Below are positions 44,946 to 56,970 of a stretch of DNA of 64,000 nt, in pieces. Made by a program: the position numbers and the translations under genes. The stretch spans positions 1 to 64,000 of the forward strand of contig NW_022680356.1 in the NCBI RefSeq assembly GCF_004115265.2. The letters are read 5' to 3'. The notes below the pieces were generated by a model that was given only the letters and a program-made list of their open reading frames with translations, ran no database searches and was not told the origin of the DNA. Position 1 is the first letter of the stretch. Every line of letters begins with the position of its first letter. This DNA is from Rhinolophus ferrumequinum (Eukaryota > Chordata > Mammalia > Chiroptera > Rhinolophidae).

Positions 44946-47500
44946 AGTATTGTTTCTAAGTGTACCCAAGGAAAGTGCTGGCCCAGTGGCCTGCGTCCCA
45001 CACAGACCTTGCAGGACAATTCCAGCTCCACTGTCGCCCACGGGTCCTGGTGGCTGCTTTCTCATGAGGGCAGAGGGGCCGTCACAGTGGAGACCGTGTG
45101 GCCGCAGAGCATAGCACACTTACCAGCTGGCCCTATTCTCGTTTTGAAGTCACTACTGGTGCTAGCATCAAGCTTTCTGCTTGCACACGTCATCAGTTAA
45201 CTTGGACGGATTAGTGCCGGAGCTGTAACTCATGTGGAAAGCCAGTCCGAAAAGTGCATCCTGTGCGGCCGCCTCTTTCTGATGGCCCCTTATGGAGCAT
45301 GTCCCCAGACCCTTGGTATAAGTGGTACCAGAGCCTGTGTATGTGGCCGATTCCTACACCAGTACGTGAAAGAGGACAAAGCAGGAGGCCGGCACCTTCC
45401 TCATCCACCCGGGGCTTTTGCTGCTGAGTCCAAAGGGAGGACAAGGTCTCCCAGGTCCTGGCTCAGCCGACAGGGATATGCCACTGGAGGCCATACACCT
45501 CAGCAGATGGTGTAGCACCTCACTCATGCAGGTGGGCGCTCCTTATTCCCAACAGGGGACGACGGGCACATCCCTGGGTCTTCCTATCCCCTCTCTGAGG
45601 ACCTGGGTCCAAGAGAGGGTGGCAGGCCCAAGGAAATGATGCTGTGAGAAGAAGACCAGAGGTCTCAAAATTAAAACTTGGATGGCCCAATCCCAAATAA
45701 TCCTCGAAACCAAAAGAAAGGGAGAGACGTACCCATGAGACGGATGTGGCCACAGGCCATGGTTCCTGCTCTCGGATCCCAGAAAGACCCATGAACTTGA
45801 TGGCAGGTTGTGGCAGCCTTTCAAGAACATCGTTAGGCAGTCAGTGCCAAGGATGAGGTGGGACTTGGGGAAAATGGAGGGGACGGTCATGGCTCAGGTC
45901 TGCTCGGAGCAAGAGCGTGAACACAGAAGAGGGCAGGCCTTACTACATTCACTCTGACCATGTAAGAACTGACCCACACTCACTCTGCTGTCGTCTTGTC
46001 CAAAATAACTGAAGCCCGTCTGGGTGAGACCAACCAGGGGGCAGACGCCCGACCTTAGACGTGAGACGGCACAGTGGAACTTGCCAGTCTCCTCTCCTGG
46101 AGGAGTGACTCACCAGGACAGACGGCGACCCGCAGCTGAGAAGGGCTTACATGACATAAGAGCTGAAGAATTCCCCAAGAGCTGGAGTTGCCAGTGACAT
46201 CGGGCATTGCCCACTGCCCACTTCTGCCAGTTCCGTTTCCTGGGTTCTGCATCTTCATCTACACAATCAACACTGTCCCAGCCCCAGCCCACCCCCAGTG
46301 CAACTAGCTCTGTCGGGAGGTGTCCTTAGCTGCTGGGACGGGAAGGAAGTGCTGTGTCCTGGGAGACAGAGTGTGATACATTCATTGTGCAACCTGCGTG
46401 CATGACACAGCAAGGCATGTCAGTTCCTGAGGTAGACAGGATGCTGCCAATTTTGGGGTGCAGGCTACAGGGCCAGGAGGAGACAGGGCAGAGCTGTAGA
46501 GGCTACCATGTCACAGCCATTGCACATGGCCCCAACATTCCCCTAGAGCAGAAAGCATGAGGCTCATGCACCTAGAAGCTGGAAGCTAGGGAAGCAGGCT
46601 CACAGTCCCTGACCCACATCTCAAGCCCCAGAAACAGATGGCTCACCTCAGACATGGCGCTCGAGTCCCTACACACTTCCTTCCCTGTCACTGGCTTCCA
46701 TCCTCCATTCAGTTTCCAGTCACACTCACCTACTGAGGGCATCTTGTGTTCTGTCAGGAGAACCCACCGAGCTGGCAGACCCGCAGGTCCTGTTGAGCCC
46801 AGCATGCACCCTGGAAGGAGGCAGTTCCACTAATGCGGCTGGGGACCGGTGGTTCCTTTGCAGAGCGGACACTGTGGAGGCAGACAGAGGAGTCCACCAG
46901 GTTCCCAAGACTGGCCTCTGGGGTGTCGGCAGAACCAGACACCCAAGTTCATGAGGCTCCGAGCTGGGCCAGACACTGCATCCCAAAGCACAGGACAACG
47001 ATGCAGTGAACAGGATGTGGCTTTTGGATTCCTGTGGGACACACAATTTATCAAAGATGGAATTCTTATAGACACAAGATATCAATGTACTAGCAGCCAA
47101 ACTAAGAATCAAAAGGCTACTTGGGGAGCAAGGCCTCTGGCTGTCCTTGCCCCACACACAGTCCACTCCCTTGCCCGCACGTCAGGGGCTCTCTCCCATG
47201 GACAGTGTGGACCAAGCACAGCCCCTGGCACACAGTAGGCACGTGCTTATATCAAATTCCTGCTCGCCCACTCAGGCAGCAAACCTCCACGGCCTGAGTT
47301 TGCACACCAGGCACTGTGGTAAGCCCAGCTTTAAAAGCGTTCACAGCCTCCTAAGGATGACTGATCAAGGTTCCAATTCAGTGCTGTAATAAGTGTGACG
47401 ATACACACGTGCCAAAGGGGTAGGGAAGGCTCAGTCCCTAGACTCTGGGCAGCAGTTGTGACCCAGCCACTCTTCATTCTAAAATGTTGACGGAGGCTCT
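44946..47500. other. Intergenic, no gene recognised
   Basis: No exon text recognised. 47.22-47.40 kb (CCTGGCACACAGTAGGCACG) resembles the end of an old LINE or MIR. Confidence 0.4.
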
Positions 47501-47509
47501 GGGACAGGC

Positions 47510-49590
47510 CCTCCACTTGTCTCTAAGGTAAGCCAAGTCTGGTGGTTTCTATACACTAACAACAAAATATCTGAAAGAGAAATAAAGAAAACAATCCCAT
47601 TTATAGGAGCATCAAAAACAATAAAGTGCTTAGGAGTAAATTTAACCAAGGAGGTGAAAGACCTGTCCACTGAAAACTATGTGACATTGAAGAAAGACAT
47701 TGAAGACACAAGTACATGGAAAGAGTGCTCATGGCTTGGAAGAATTAATATTGTCCATTCTTCCCAAAGCAACGCACAGATTCAATGCAGACCCTATCAA
47801 AATCCCAATGGCATATTTCACAGAAATAGAAAAAAACATTCTTAAAATGTGCATGGAACCACAGAAGACCTCAAATAGCCACAGCAATATTGAGAAAAAA
47901 GAACAAACCTTGACACGTCACACTTCCTGACTTCAAACTAAACTACAAATCCATAATAATCAAGACAGTATGGTGTTGGCATAAAAACAGACACACACAA
48001 AAAACAGAATTGAGGCCCAGAAATAAACCCTCGTAAGTTAACATTTGACCAGGGAGACAAGAACACTCAATGGGGAAAAGGTATCCTTTCCAATACCTGG
48101 TGCTGGGAAAACTAGATATTTACACACAAAGGAATGAAATTGCACCCCGATCTTCTACCACTCCCCAGAATTAACTCAAAATGGATTAAAAAAATGGATC
48201 AAAAAGATTTAAACTGAAAGTTTAAGGTTATCTGAAAGGCAACTTATGGAATGGGAGAAGATATTTGCAAGTCATATTTCAGATACCCAGAGTATATAAG
48301 AAACTCATATGACTCAACAGAAAAAAAAATCCAATTAAAAAATGGACAGAGGACCTAAATAGACATTTCCCAAAGAAGACAAACAAATGGGCAACAAGCA
48401 CATGAAAGGATGCTCAAAATACTAATCATCACGGAAATGCAAATCAAAACCACAGAAAGATATCACCTCACAGCTGTTAGAATGACCATCATCAAAAAGA
48501 TAAGAGATAACAAGTGTTGACAAGGGTGTGAAGAAAAGGGAACCTTCATGCACCATTGGTGGGAATATAAATTGGTGCAGCCACTATGGAAAACAGTATG
48601 GAGGTTCCTCAAAAAATTAAAGACAGAACTACTGTATGGCCCAGCAAGTCCACTTCTGGGTTATTATTTAAAAGAAATGAAATCATTATCTTAAAGAGAT
48701 ATCTGTACCCCATGTTCACTGCAGTGTTATTGACAATAGCCAAGACGTGGAAACAACCTAAGTGTCCATAGACAGAAGCATGGACCAAGAAGAGATACAC
48801 ACACACACACACAAATGGATATTATCCAGCTGGGAAAAAAGAAGGAAGTCCTGCCGTTTGTGACAATATGGATGGACCTAGCGGGTGTTATGCTGAGTGA
48901 AATAAGTCAGACAGAAAGACAGATACTGTATGATTTCACTTATATGTGGAATCTTTAAAAAAAAAAAAGCCAAACTCATAGAGACAGAAAAGAATGGTGG
49001 GGGTGGCCGGTTGGCTCAGTTAGTTAGAGTGCAGTGCTCATAACACCAACGTCGCCGGTTCGATTCCCACATGGGCCAGTGAGCTGCGCCCTCCACAACT
49101 AGATTGAAAACAATGACTTGACTTGGAGCTGACAGGTTCTGGAAAAATACACCGTTCCCCAATATTCCCCAATAAAAATTAAAGAAAACGAAATCTGACT
49201 CAAAATTGCAAAAAATAAAGAAAAAATAAAGATTCGTTAAAAAAAACAAAGAAAAGAATGGTGGTTGCCAAGAGCTAGAGGGTGTGGGAAATGGGAAGAT
49301 GTTGGTCAATAGTACAAACGTCCAGCTATAAGGTGAGTAAGTTCTGGGGATCTAAGGTACCGCATGGTGACTATGTTAACGATACTGCATTGTGAACTTA
49401 GAAGTTGCTAAGAGAGTAGATCTTAAATGTTCTCATCACAAATATACATGTAATTATTTGAGGTGATGATGTGTAACTAACCTATTGTGATCTTTTTGCA
49501 ATATACACATGCATCAAATCATCTGTACACCTTAAACTTATGCCATATTGTATGTGGATTATATCTTAGTGAAGCTAAAAAAAAATAACT
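47510..49590 (+). mobile_element. L1 LINE ORF2 3' half and 3' UTR, interrupted by a SINE
   Basis: From GAGCATCAAAAACAATAAAG and AATTTAACCAAGGAGGTGAA (about 47610-47660) through AAAATGGACAGAGGACCTAA, CCAAGACGTGGAAACAACCT and GGATGGACCTAGCGGGTGTT, the ORF2 C-terminal half is continuous but broken by stops. After the SINE the 3' UTR runs TGGTTGCCAAGAGCTAGAGG to TTATATCTTAGTGAAGCT plus an A-run. Confidence 0.9.
49001..49249 (+). mobile_element. Rhin-1-like SINE inside the L1, with target duplication
   Basis: The head GGCCGGTTGGCTCAGTTAGT and GCCGGTTCGATTCCCACATG, body CTCCACAACTAGATTG, and tail CCCCAATATTCCCCAATAAA are all present. A perfect 15-bp target duplication, AGAAAAGAATGGTGG, lies at 48986-49000 and 49250-49264. 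An A-rich extension of about 85 bp separates the tail from the second copy. Confidence 0.92.
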
Positions 49591-49648
49591 CTTGGAGTTA
49601 CCAAGGGATATAGCCTCAGCAGCCTGTTCTTATAAAAGCAACATTCCA

Positions 49649-49884
49649 GGGAGCATCCAGATGGCTCAGTTGGTTAGAGCGCGAGTTCTCAACAACAAGG
49701 TTGCTGGTTTGATTCCCACATGGGATGGTGGGCTGCACCCCTTGCAACTAAAGATTGAAAATGGCAATTGGACTTGGAGCTGAGCTGCACCCTCCACAAT
49801 TAGAATAAAGGACAATGACTTGAAGATGATGGGCCCTGGAGAAACACACTGTTCCCCAATATTCCCCAATAAAATTTTTTTTTT
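49649..49884 (+). mobile_element. Rhin-1-like SINE, long-body variant, with target duplication
   Basis: The head ATGGCTCAGTTGGTTAGAGC is followed by a body containing two related segments (GGGCTGCACCCCTTGCAAC and GAGCTGCACCCTCCACAATT) and the tail CCCCAATATTCCCCAATAAA. A perfect 14-bp duplication, AAAGCAACATTCCA, flanks it at 49635-49648 and 49885-49898. Confidence 0.92.
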
Positions 49885-49898
49885 AAAGCAACATTCCA

Positions 49899-50515
49899 CT
49901 TTTCAGAGTTAACAGAAAAATTATTTTAGGCAGAAAACACCTCTGTATTTTAAAAAGGGATTGCAATCATGGAAGCCTGGCTGTTCCGTTTTTTCAAATA
50001 TGTTCTCAATCCAGGCTGGCTCCACTGTTCATCAAATGTTGGTAAGGATCCATGTGCAACACAGCACCTGGCCTGAAAGAGTTGACAGCTTTTCCCAAGA
50101 GCCCTGGACCCATCAGGAGCCTGCTCCTGCACAGCTGTACCTTCTGGGCATATCCTACCAGGCCGAACGTGTCCCTAGGGGCTCCAGTAACTGACCCTGA
50201 GCTCCAAGGTAAGCACGGCACCATCATCCATCTCCACATGGGAAGGTCCCTCCGTGCCCAAGTCCAAGGAGTGCGTGAGGGAGCTATGTGAGAACCTGTG
50301 TGCAATCCCTTTGTCCCAGGGGTCCTAAATTAAACATCCTCTAGCGTAGGAAAACCCCGCATTAACACTGATACCATTTGCATGACAGTTGTGGAAGACA
50401 GTGCATGTCTGCATGATGACACATCCACGATGGGTCTCACTTTGCTGCCACTTGCCCTTCCGTGGACTGAAGAATTCGTTCCATTTACCTTCTCCCCCAA
50501 GTTTCATCCATCCTC
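49899..50515. other. IL1B upstream region
   Basis: Distal 5' flank of IL1B. No enhancer could be assigned by eye; the well-known human upstream enhancer would lie further left, in the SINE/L1-rich area. Confidence 0.4.
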
Positions 50516-50529
50516 TTTTTTTTTTTTTT

Positions 50530-50629
50530 TAAACATGGTTGTGAAATCGGCTAACCAAAGGAGAAATTTCTCAGCTCCCCACTTCTGCTTTTGAAGGCCA
50601 TAAAACAGCAAGGGCAAAGTGGCAGACGG
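50530..50629 (+). promoter_or_regulatory. IL1B: IL1B core promoter with TATA box
   Basis: CATAAAA at 50599-50605 sits within TTTTGAAGGCCATAAAACAG, nearly the same as the human IL1B core promoter. Upstream, TTGTGAAAT (50539-50547) fits a C/EBP site, and AGCTCCCCACTTCTGC near 50574-50587 corresponds to the human PU.1 (SPI1) site region. These factors drive monocyte-specific IL1B in human. The start site is inferred at about 50630. Confidence 0.8.
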
Positions 50630-50679
50630 CACAACTCTGTAAGGACAGCAGGCCGCTCCGGACTCGTCTCCACTGTCAG
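50630..50679 (+). other. IL1B: IL1B non-coding exon 1
   Basis: The segment from about 50630 (CACAACTCTGTAAGGACAGC) to CACTGTCAG at 50679 precedes donor GTAAGA, matching the short untranslated first exon of human IL1B. The 5' limit is inferred from the TATA position. Confidence 0.75.
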
Positions 50680-51079
50680 GTAAGACTTTACCAGCTCCTC
50701 TTTCCAACCAGGTCCTAAGGGTGGCTTCCTGTCTCCTCTCCCTTCCTCTGTCTCTGCCTGAGGGCTGGGCTTTTTACAAATGCCAGGTGTACTGTTATGC
50801 TAGGACTCGTGGGACATTCTGGAAACAAATACTGCTTATCTAGCAGTTGACACCTAGGGGTCTGCTCCAGGTCTCCTAAAAAATACACCCCTGGCTTGGG
50901 TTCAGTGTAGCAAATGTTCTCCTCTGGACCCAAAAGCGGGCTCTCTCACGCATTCTCTCACCCACCCAGAATTTTCTGGCGTGCTAGCCAAGTACTGGGT
51001 GCTGAGGGAAGTCACCCAAAAAGGATGGCCTGCAGGGCCTGGCGTGGCCGTGCTCACTCATTCCCTTCTCTTCACACAG

Positions 51080-51141
51080 CTTTCTCCAGCAGCCATGGCA
51101 GCAGTGCCTGAATTCGGTCAGTGGGGAGACAGACCAATAAC
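51080..51141 (+). CDS. IL1B: IL1B exon 2 (5' UTR end and first coding bases)
   Basis: Acceptor CTTCACACAG; ATG at 51095-51097 opens [16 protein letters not shown], ending in AC before donor GTGAGT. Human reads MAEVPELASEMMAYYS, so this N-terminal piece is poorly conserved past residue 7. Coding part starts at 51095. Confidence 0.9.
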
Positions 51142-54100
51142 GTGAGTGGGGTTCCCCTTTCAAGAGTGGGGTGCTATCTGTGCTTGGAGGCCAGCTCTGT
51201 CCCCCCAACTGCCTCTTTCAGTGGCAAGCAGGGTTCCAAGTTAACCTGCTTTGAAGGCTGGTTTCCCACCCGCTCCAAGTCCAGCCTTAGGACCCACCGG
51301 GGCTTCCTGCAGATGGCAAGCAGGAAGAGAAGATGGCACGTGGGCGATACAGGGGAGCCCTTGGCGAAGTGTGGCCTCAGCAGCAGAGAAGACTCAGGTT
51401 TTAGCTGGGATGAATGTTAGGTCCCAGGGTCCCACAGGGGCGCCGCCTGCCCTGCCTTCAGTGCTGTCCCACGCGTGTCAGCACGGAACCTGACGGCTTT
51501 AGCGGCATACTGTCTGCAGTTTCCTATCAACAGTGCAGACTGTGCAGGAGGGAAAATAACTTGTCTGGGACACATAACTGAGCAGGGTCTGTTTCTATTA
51601 CAGTGGCAACAACAATGACCTGTTCTTTCAAGCTGATGGCCCCAAACAGACCAAGGTGAGGCCATGAGCTTAACGCCCAACCAGGAGGGCTCTGCCATGG
51701 ACAGGCTCCGGGAAAAAGGTCTGGGCCACCTTCACCATGGTGGTTCGTGCTGGAATGACCCTCACTTCCTCCTGTGAACAGGTGCAGGACACACTGCATG
51801 CTGACCTGGCCACTTAGTGAGTCACCAGTCACTCACTAAGGTTTGGGGCTGGCAGCCATGCTTGTGGAGGCTAAGGGGATGACAGTGGTGATCACGTTTG
51901 CCGTTTCACGTAGGAAGACAGCTGTGGCTTCAATGAAAATGTGATTGTCCTTTTAGGGGAGGGGCTCAGCCTCCATTATTCACTGGAGTAAAGCTTCAAG
52001 ACTGTGAGGGTTAACACACCTGCCCCCTTTAAGGTACAATCATTTTTTGCTCCCTGGGGTGGAGCTTATAACAACAAGACATAGATGAATTGGGAACTGA
52101 AAGAAAATCGTTCAGTTGCTGTTTGATCTGGGACGAGTCAGTCACCCCTGTGGGCTTCATCTGAAATGTTTTCAAACCAGTGTGACTGCTTTACACGGCC
52201 CTGGATGGGGCGGCTTCTGGCCCTTGGAGCCTGTCACGTGGAGCCTGTGCTCTAGGCAGGAATTGATGTCACACTCTGTGTTTCTCTGTGCTGTTCAAGA
52301 TCTCCTTACCTGTCCCTCCAGCTTTGAAACCATTATCATGCTTCAGGACAACTGCAGGGAAGCCTTCGTACAGCTACACAGGTTCCCTGAACAACGAGAA
52401 ACAAGCACATTTATTGTACTTGCAGAACGCTAATGAAGCAGCATTCTAAGAAAAAAGAACTTGTGTAGAATAATTAAAAACTTGTTGAATGAGCACAATG
52501 TAGAGAAAATCTGATCATCACTGTCATGAAAAATTACATACACAGGTTAGAGCATGAGGGACACAAAAGGTATAGAGTGTAAGAAGGTATACGTCTACGG
52601 TTAGGAGGAGCAGGTGTCAAAAGATAAACAATGTCTGAATGGGATTTATTCTAAAATAGCACACAGGGCATGAGAAGGCCCCCACTCTGGTCTGGGTCTG
52701 CCTCTAGCTGCCACGTGCCCTGGGGTAAGCCATTTAGCCTCCCTGGGCTTCGCAGACACAAGATCATCATTAGGACCTCGATCACAAAGGCCCATTCCAC
52801 CCGTGATGTCCAAGCTGGCATTCTCTGGCCTGACCACCTTAACATGCTCACTGCCTTGGTGTCTCCACAGTGTTCCTTCCAAGACCTGAACCTCAGCTCT
52901 CTGGGCGACGGGGCCATCCAGCTGCAAGTCTCCCAGCAGCTACACCACTCGAGCTTGAGGAAGGTCGTGTCGGTCATGATAGCCATGGAGAAGCTGAGGA
53001 ACGTGCCCATTGTCTTCTCCCAGAGCCTCCAGGATGACGACTTGAGGAGCCTCTTTTTCCTCATCTTTGAAGAAGGTGCTGAATCAGAGCTGAGGGCAGA
53101 CAGGAAGTCTCCACTCATTTCTTTCTCAAAAGTCCACAACTCAGCAGACAACTAAACTCCCCCAAAGCTGAAACAATTGCGAACATAAAGGGTGACATAT
53201 TGGGCCTGACAAGCTCAGAGGGGCACATGGAAGGCCTGGCAGCCTCGGTGACCAAGTGACCACCCAGGATGGTCTGATCACAAATTCCTAACATGGCGGG
53301 CAGCCACGGCCCAGGCATACAACTTCCTTAGCAAACTGTCACTGTGCCTTAAGTGAGCCCTGTCCATTGTTCTTACTTATCTAGGATGACACACCTTTGA
53401 AATGTCAGAGCAATCTTTTCCTCCCCCTGGAAGGCACAACTGCTGGCTTGGGCACAAGACCACACACCCCATCGTTGTTATCTTGTTCAGGCATACTTTG
53501 TCTCTGCTGTAAATGTGTTAACTGTCCTGTACCCGCCCATGTGAAAGAAGTCTGTTTCTCTCCAATTTGCTTTCTATCCAGTCCTAGGCATTTCCTGGCT
53601 TCACTTCCTCCCACCTCCCTCATCTACCTCCAGTGATTTCCAGCACCTTCCTTACAGGCTCTCCTTTGATTCTAATGCATAAGAGGAGCTGGAGAATTGC
53701 CACTCTCCAGAACATTTGCTCAATTCGTTGGGATCTTGCTTCTGGTCATGTCCTCAAAATCTTGGCTCAGATATATCCTTATAAAATTTTTCTATAAGTT
53801 TGGACTTTCTTTTGTGAACACCTTTAAAAAGTAGAAGGCCCAGCGATGAGAGAAAAACAGGGAAGCCAAGAACCCAAATTAATCATCTCTTTACTTGAAA
53901 CTACTCTGAGAATAAGACCTTGATGACTACTCACACTTGCAAGTCACTCCATCGCCCTCAAAATGCTTTTTCTTACCCTCTCTCCTGTGCATCCCATGTC
54001 CCTGTTGGGCCAGAATCTTATGTCTGTTGCTCGTCCATAGCAAGCAACAGTGCTGAAGCCTGAGCCCTCCTCTTGTGGTGCCAGGTACGTCATCGTCACC

Positions 54101-56673
54101 TGCCTCCCCACCATACTGCAACTGAACTTGAGCTGTGCATGGCCTGCGAGAGCCTGGATCCTGCCACCTCCCATTCTCAGGTCTCTAAACAATGCGTGTG
54201 CTCCATGTTTCAGAACCTGTCAGCTGCATGTGGGATGACAGTTACGAGTGTGATGCGCTGCAGTCGCTGAAGTGCAGGCTCCAGGACATAAACCAGAAAT
54301 CGCTGGTGCTGTCTGAGCCGCACGAGCTTCAGGCTGTTCACCTCAACACACAGGATATGAACCAGCAAGGTAAGCGAGGAACCTTTGTGCCTCTCTCAGC
54401 TTCCGATGGCTTGCTATTCTCCACATTGTCAAGGAAGTAGAACATTAAGGCAAACTATCGAGGTCAGTGAAAAAACCTAAAATGAAAAACTTTGGGTCTC
54501 AGCAGTGACACCAGCTTGAGTCCTTTAGCTCATTCATTTCCCAGCAATAGACACGACTCAGAAATTAGAGGCTCAAGCACACCCAGGACCACTGTCCAGC
54601 CAGGTCATTCAAAGATGTGCAATGTCAGTGCTCTGTTAGAAAGTGGTCATTTGATGGACGTGACCTAACTGCCTGCGGGTTCTTTCTTCCTGTGGTTGAG
54701 GTTGCAAGTCAAATGGTGAAGAGATAACGTGTCCACCCTAGCTCCTAGCCCTGCCCCTGGGCCCCTAGCATCCTTCCTGCTGGACTCCAGACGGGTCCTC
54801 GTAGGGAAATCTCACTGACAAGCGAGAACGTTTGTCTCTGCTGTAACTGGCAAATCTCCCAAGCCTGGACGCCCATCAGTCTCGGGATCTGCCGGGCACC
54901 CTGCTGCCAAGCCCTGTGTGCAGGGGTGCGGCCAGAGGAGCGCAGAAAGGAGCAGCCTGTTCCTCCCAGGACTGATCTGGGACAAAGGCGTCATATCCTG
55001 CTCTCAGCCAGGCCAGGACGAGCCTGTTTCTTTAGAACTGGGTTGTGAGAATGACCTTGGGGCCTCCAAGTGAGACAGTGTGACTAAGGAAGATTCAAAT
55101 GAGTATCTATCTTTGGAGCCACTTTTCTCAGCTAAGCCTCGCCTCGCCCCAGTTCTTCCCACTTGCTGCTCTATGTTCCTGAAATCGATTTGTGCCTGAT
55201 TTCTTTGGGAAGCCCAGCCTTACTTCTTTCCTTGCTTTCACATTGATCAAATTGTTCTGCTCTTAGAGATGAGCATGTCATCGGCCAGCGACATGATTCC
55301 TTCCTTCCTTCCTTCCTTCCTTCCTTCCTTCCTTCCTGCCTGCCTGCCTTCCTTCCATTTTTAAAAATGAGACCCCCTAATTCTTTACTGCCATGGTAGT
55401 GAGGCTCTGCGAAGGCTCCCAGAACTTCTCTGGGAAAAACCTAAGTCAACCAACTGACCTTGGTGTCTGTGAGAAGCTGTAGGTGGGTTCCCACAGAGGG
55501 TGCTAAACTGTACATGTCCTGGGCTCGGGGTCCAGTGGTGGGGCCAGCCCTGCACTCCTGTGTGTCCCTGACCACCCAGCCCCTCCCCTTTCTCCAGCGG
55601 TGTTCTGCATGAGCTTTCTGCCAGGAGAAAAACATGACAAGACACCCGTATGCTTGGGCATCAAGGAAAAGAACCTGTACCTGTCTTGTGTGATGAAGGG
55701 TGAGAAGCCCACCCTGCAGCTGGAGGTGAGTGACTGTCAGTGGCTGAAGGGCCCCCCTAGGTTCCTCTGAAGCTCCCCTAACCACTACCGACTTCCTAGA
55801 CAACGACCTCTCCCCGCAGAAAACCTGACAATTTTGTAGACTTGTAAATAAACTTAATGTAATTGTTAAATGCATGCAATTTTCACTCCCACCACAGAAA
55901 ATCAAATCATTTTGCTGATGTTACTGTGTCCTGCCATTGCTACCACCCAACTGATTACCCAGTGTTAGGGTTGCTCTGTTTGATCAATGGTACTTTGGGA
56001 AATTAATAAATTCAAAGAGCTGTCACCTGTCGTCATCTCCACTCCACTTCCCAAATCACCCTCCCTCCCGCCCCCAGCTCCCAGCCAAGGCTTCATTTCC
56101 AAATTGAAGTCATTCTAGCCATGGCCATTGAATAAAACAAAAAAATAAAAAAATACATAAAATAAAATTGAAAAAACAAACAAAATAGTAGGATTCCCTG
56201 TGAACTAGGTGCCCCTGGAAGCTTTAACCTCATTTTCACTTTTTGACAATGTTTCACCTACCATCTGACACTCAGTTTCAGAAAAGCGTAAGGGCTCCTT
56301 CAGTCACACACAGAAAGCTGAGCTCTCAAATACAACCCAGGGGCCCGGCTCCTGGTCCTGAGAGCAGCTTGTCGGTTTCCTCTCGAGCTGACCCAGAGAA
56401 TGTCGTCACCAGAGTGTCTTTGTCCCTTCTCTCACAACAATTTTTATTTCTATTTTACTGCAGACAATAGACCCCAAAGGTTTGTCGAAGAAGATAGAAA
56501 TGCGGTTTGTCTTCAACAAGACGCACAACAAGAGCACGGTGGAATTTGAGTCAGCCCTGTACCCCAACTGGTACATTAGCACCTTTCAAGAGGGACAGAG
56601 ACCCATCTTCCTAGGGAATCAAAAAGGCGGTCAGGATATAACTGACTTCAACCTGGAAGTCCTCTCTAACTAG
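51095..56673 (+). CDS. IL1B: IL1B (interleukin-1 beta precursor), 265 aa in six coding exons
   Basis: Pro-IL-1beta is made in the cytosol of myeloid cells without a signal peptide, cut by caspase-1 after inflammasome activation and released to act on IL1R1/IL1RAP. Coding exons join in phase: 51095-51141, 51604-51655, 52871-53075, 54214-54369, 55598-55725 and 56464-56673 (798 bp with stop); human has 269 aa. All junctions are GT-AG. The start is the ATG in CAGCCATGGCAGCAG, equivalent to human Met1. The propeptide keeps QADG at the first caspase-1 site (Asp27) and YECD|A at the main site (Asp115), giving a mature protein of 150 residues. [13 protein letters not shown] fits the IL-1 family signature, and GGQDITDF is conserved near the end. 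Orientation opposite to IL37 matches human. Nothing suggests damage. Confidence 0.96.
51142..52870 (+). other. IL1B introns 2 and 3 (exon 3 inside)
   Basis: Apart from exon 3 (51604-51655) I see no gene or named repeat. The 52.4-52.6 kb part is AT-rich. Confidence 0.5.
51604..51655 (+). CDS. IL1B: IL1B exon 3
   Basis: Acceptor TCTATTACAG, 52 bp, donor AAG|GTGAGG. It encodes [17 protein letters not shown], matching human GNEDDLFFEADGPKQMK but with several acidic residues replaced by Asn or Gln. Confidence 0.94.
52871..53075 (+). CDS. IL1B: IL1B exon 4 (propeptide body)
   Basis: Acceptor GTCTCCACAG, 205 bp, donor GAAG|GTGCTG. Encodes [20 protein letters not shown], then [20 protein letters not shown] and [14 protein letters not shown], matching human CSFQDLDLCPLDGGIQL and IFEEE. 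The donor's GTGCTG is a weak version of GTRAGT. Confidence 0.93.
53076..54213 (+). other. IL1B intron 4
   Basis: No exon-like or repeat feature recognised within this 1.1-kb intron. Confidence 0.5.
54214..54369 (+). CDS. IL1B: IL1B exon 5 (caspase-1 site and start of mature cytokine)
   Basis: Acceptor CATGTTTCAG, 156 bp, donor CAAG|GTAAGC. It encodes [13 protein letters not shown], the cleavage point, then [20 protein letters not shown] and [18 protein letters not shown]. Human has YVHD|APVRSLNC. Confidence 0.95.
54370..55597 (+). other. IL1B intron 5
   Basis: A 1.2-kb intron carrying the TTCC microsatellite; otherwise nothing recognised. Confidence 0.5.
55297..55356 (+). repeat. (TTCC)n / (TGCC)n microsatellite in IL1B intron 5
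   Basis: About ten TTCC units followed by three TGCC units and more TTCC, 240 bp before exon 6. It is likely length-variable. Confidence 0.95.
55598..55725 (+). CDS. IL1B: IL1B exon 6
   Basis: Acceptor CCTTTCTCCAG, 128 bp (human 131), donor GAG|GTGAGT. Encodes [20 protein letters not shown], then [17 protein letters not shown] and TLQLE. Confidence 0.95.
55726..56463 (+). other. IL1B intron 6
   Basis: No exon-like text. An A-rich stretch near 56135-56185 (ATAAAACAAAAAAATAAAAA) looks like simple-sequence DNA. Confidence 0.5.
56464..56673 (+). CDS. IL1B: IL1B exon 7, C-terminus
   Basis: Acceptor TATTTTACTGCAG; encodes [32 protein letters not shown] and [18 protein letters not shown], ending in TAG at 56671-56673. 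Confidence 0.96.
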   Translation, partial: TIDPKGLSKKIEMRFVFNKTHNKSTVEFESALYPNWYISTFQEGQRPIFLGNQKGGQDITDFNLEVLSN

Positions 56674-56970
56674 AGACCTGGACCCGGAGCGCCCACATGC
56701 TAAGTAACCTGAGGGCTGCAGAAGGAGCAAAAGGGTTTGCACGCGGTGCCGGCCTGGTTAATGCCCAGCTGCCTTCCCTCCACTGAAGCTCAGGACCCCA
56801 CCAGCAGGAGGGGCGGCCCATCCTCCAGGGCCGGTCCTCAGAGCCTGGCCGAGCCGGTGCCTCTCACCTGCCACACACGAGGCCGGCCTAGCAGGAGCCA
56901 CCACACATTCAGCCCAAAGAAACCCTGTGTCCTCTGCACCCAGCACCTGATGAGTAAGCACTTAACTCTC

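Noticed and set aside
48998-49080. tRNA-like A and B boxes
   Set aside because: They are the heads of SINEs with bodies, A-rich tails and target duplications, not functional tRNA genes.
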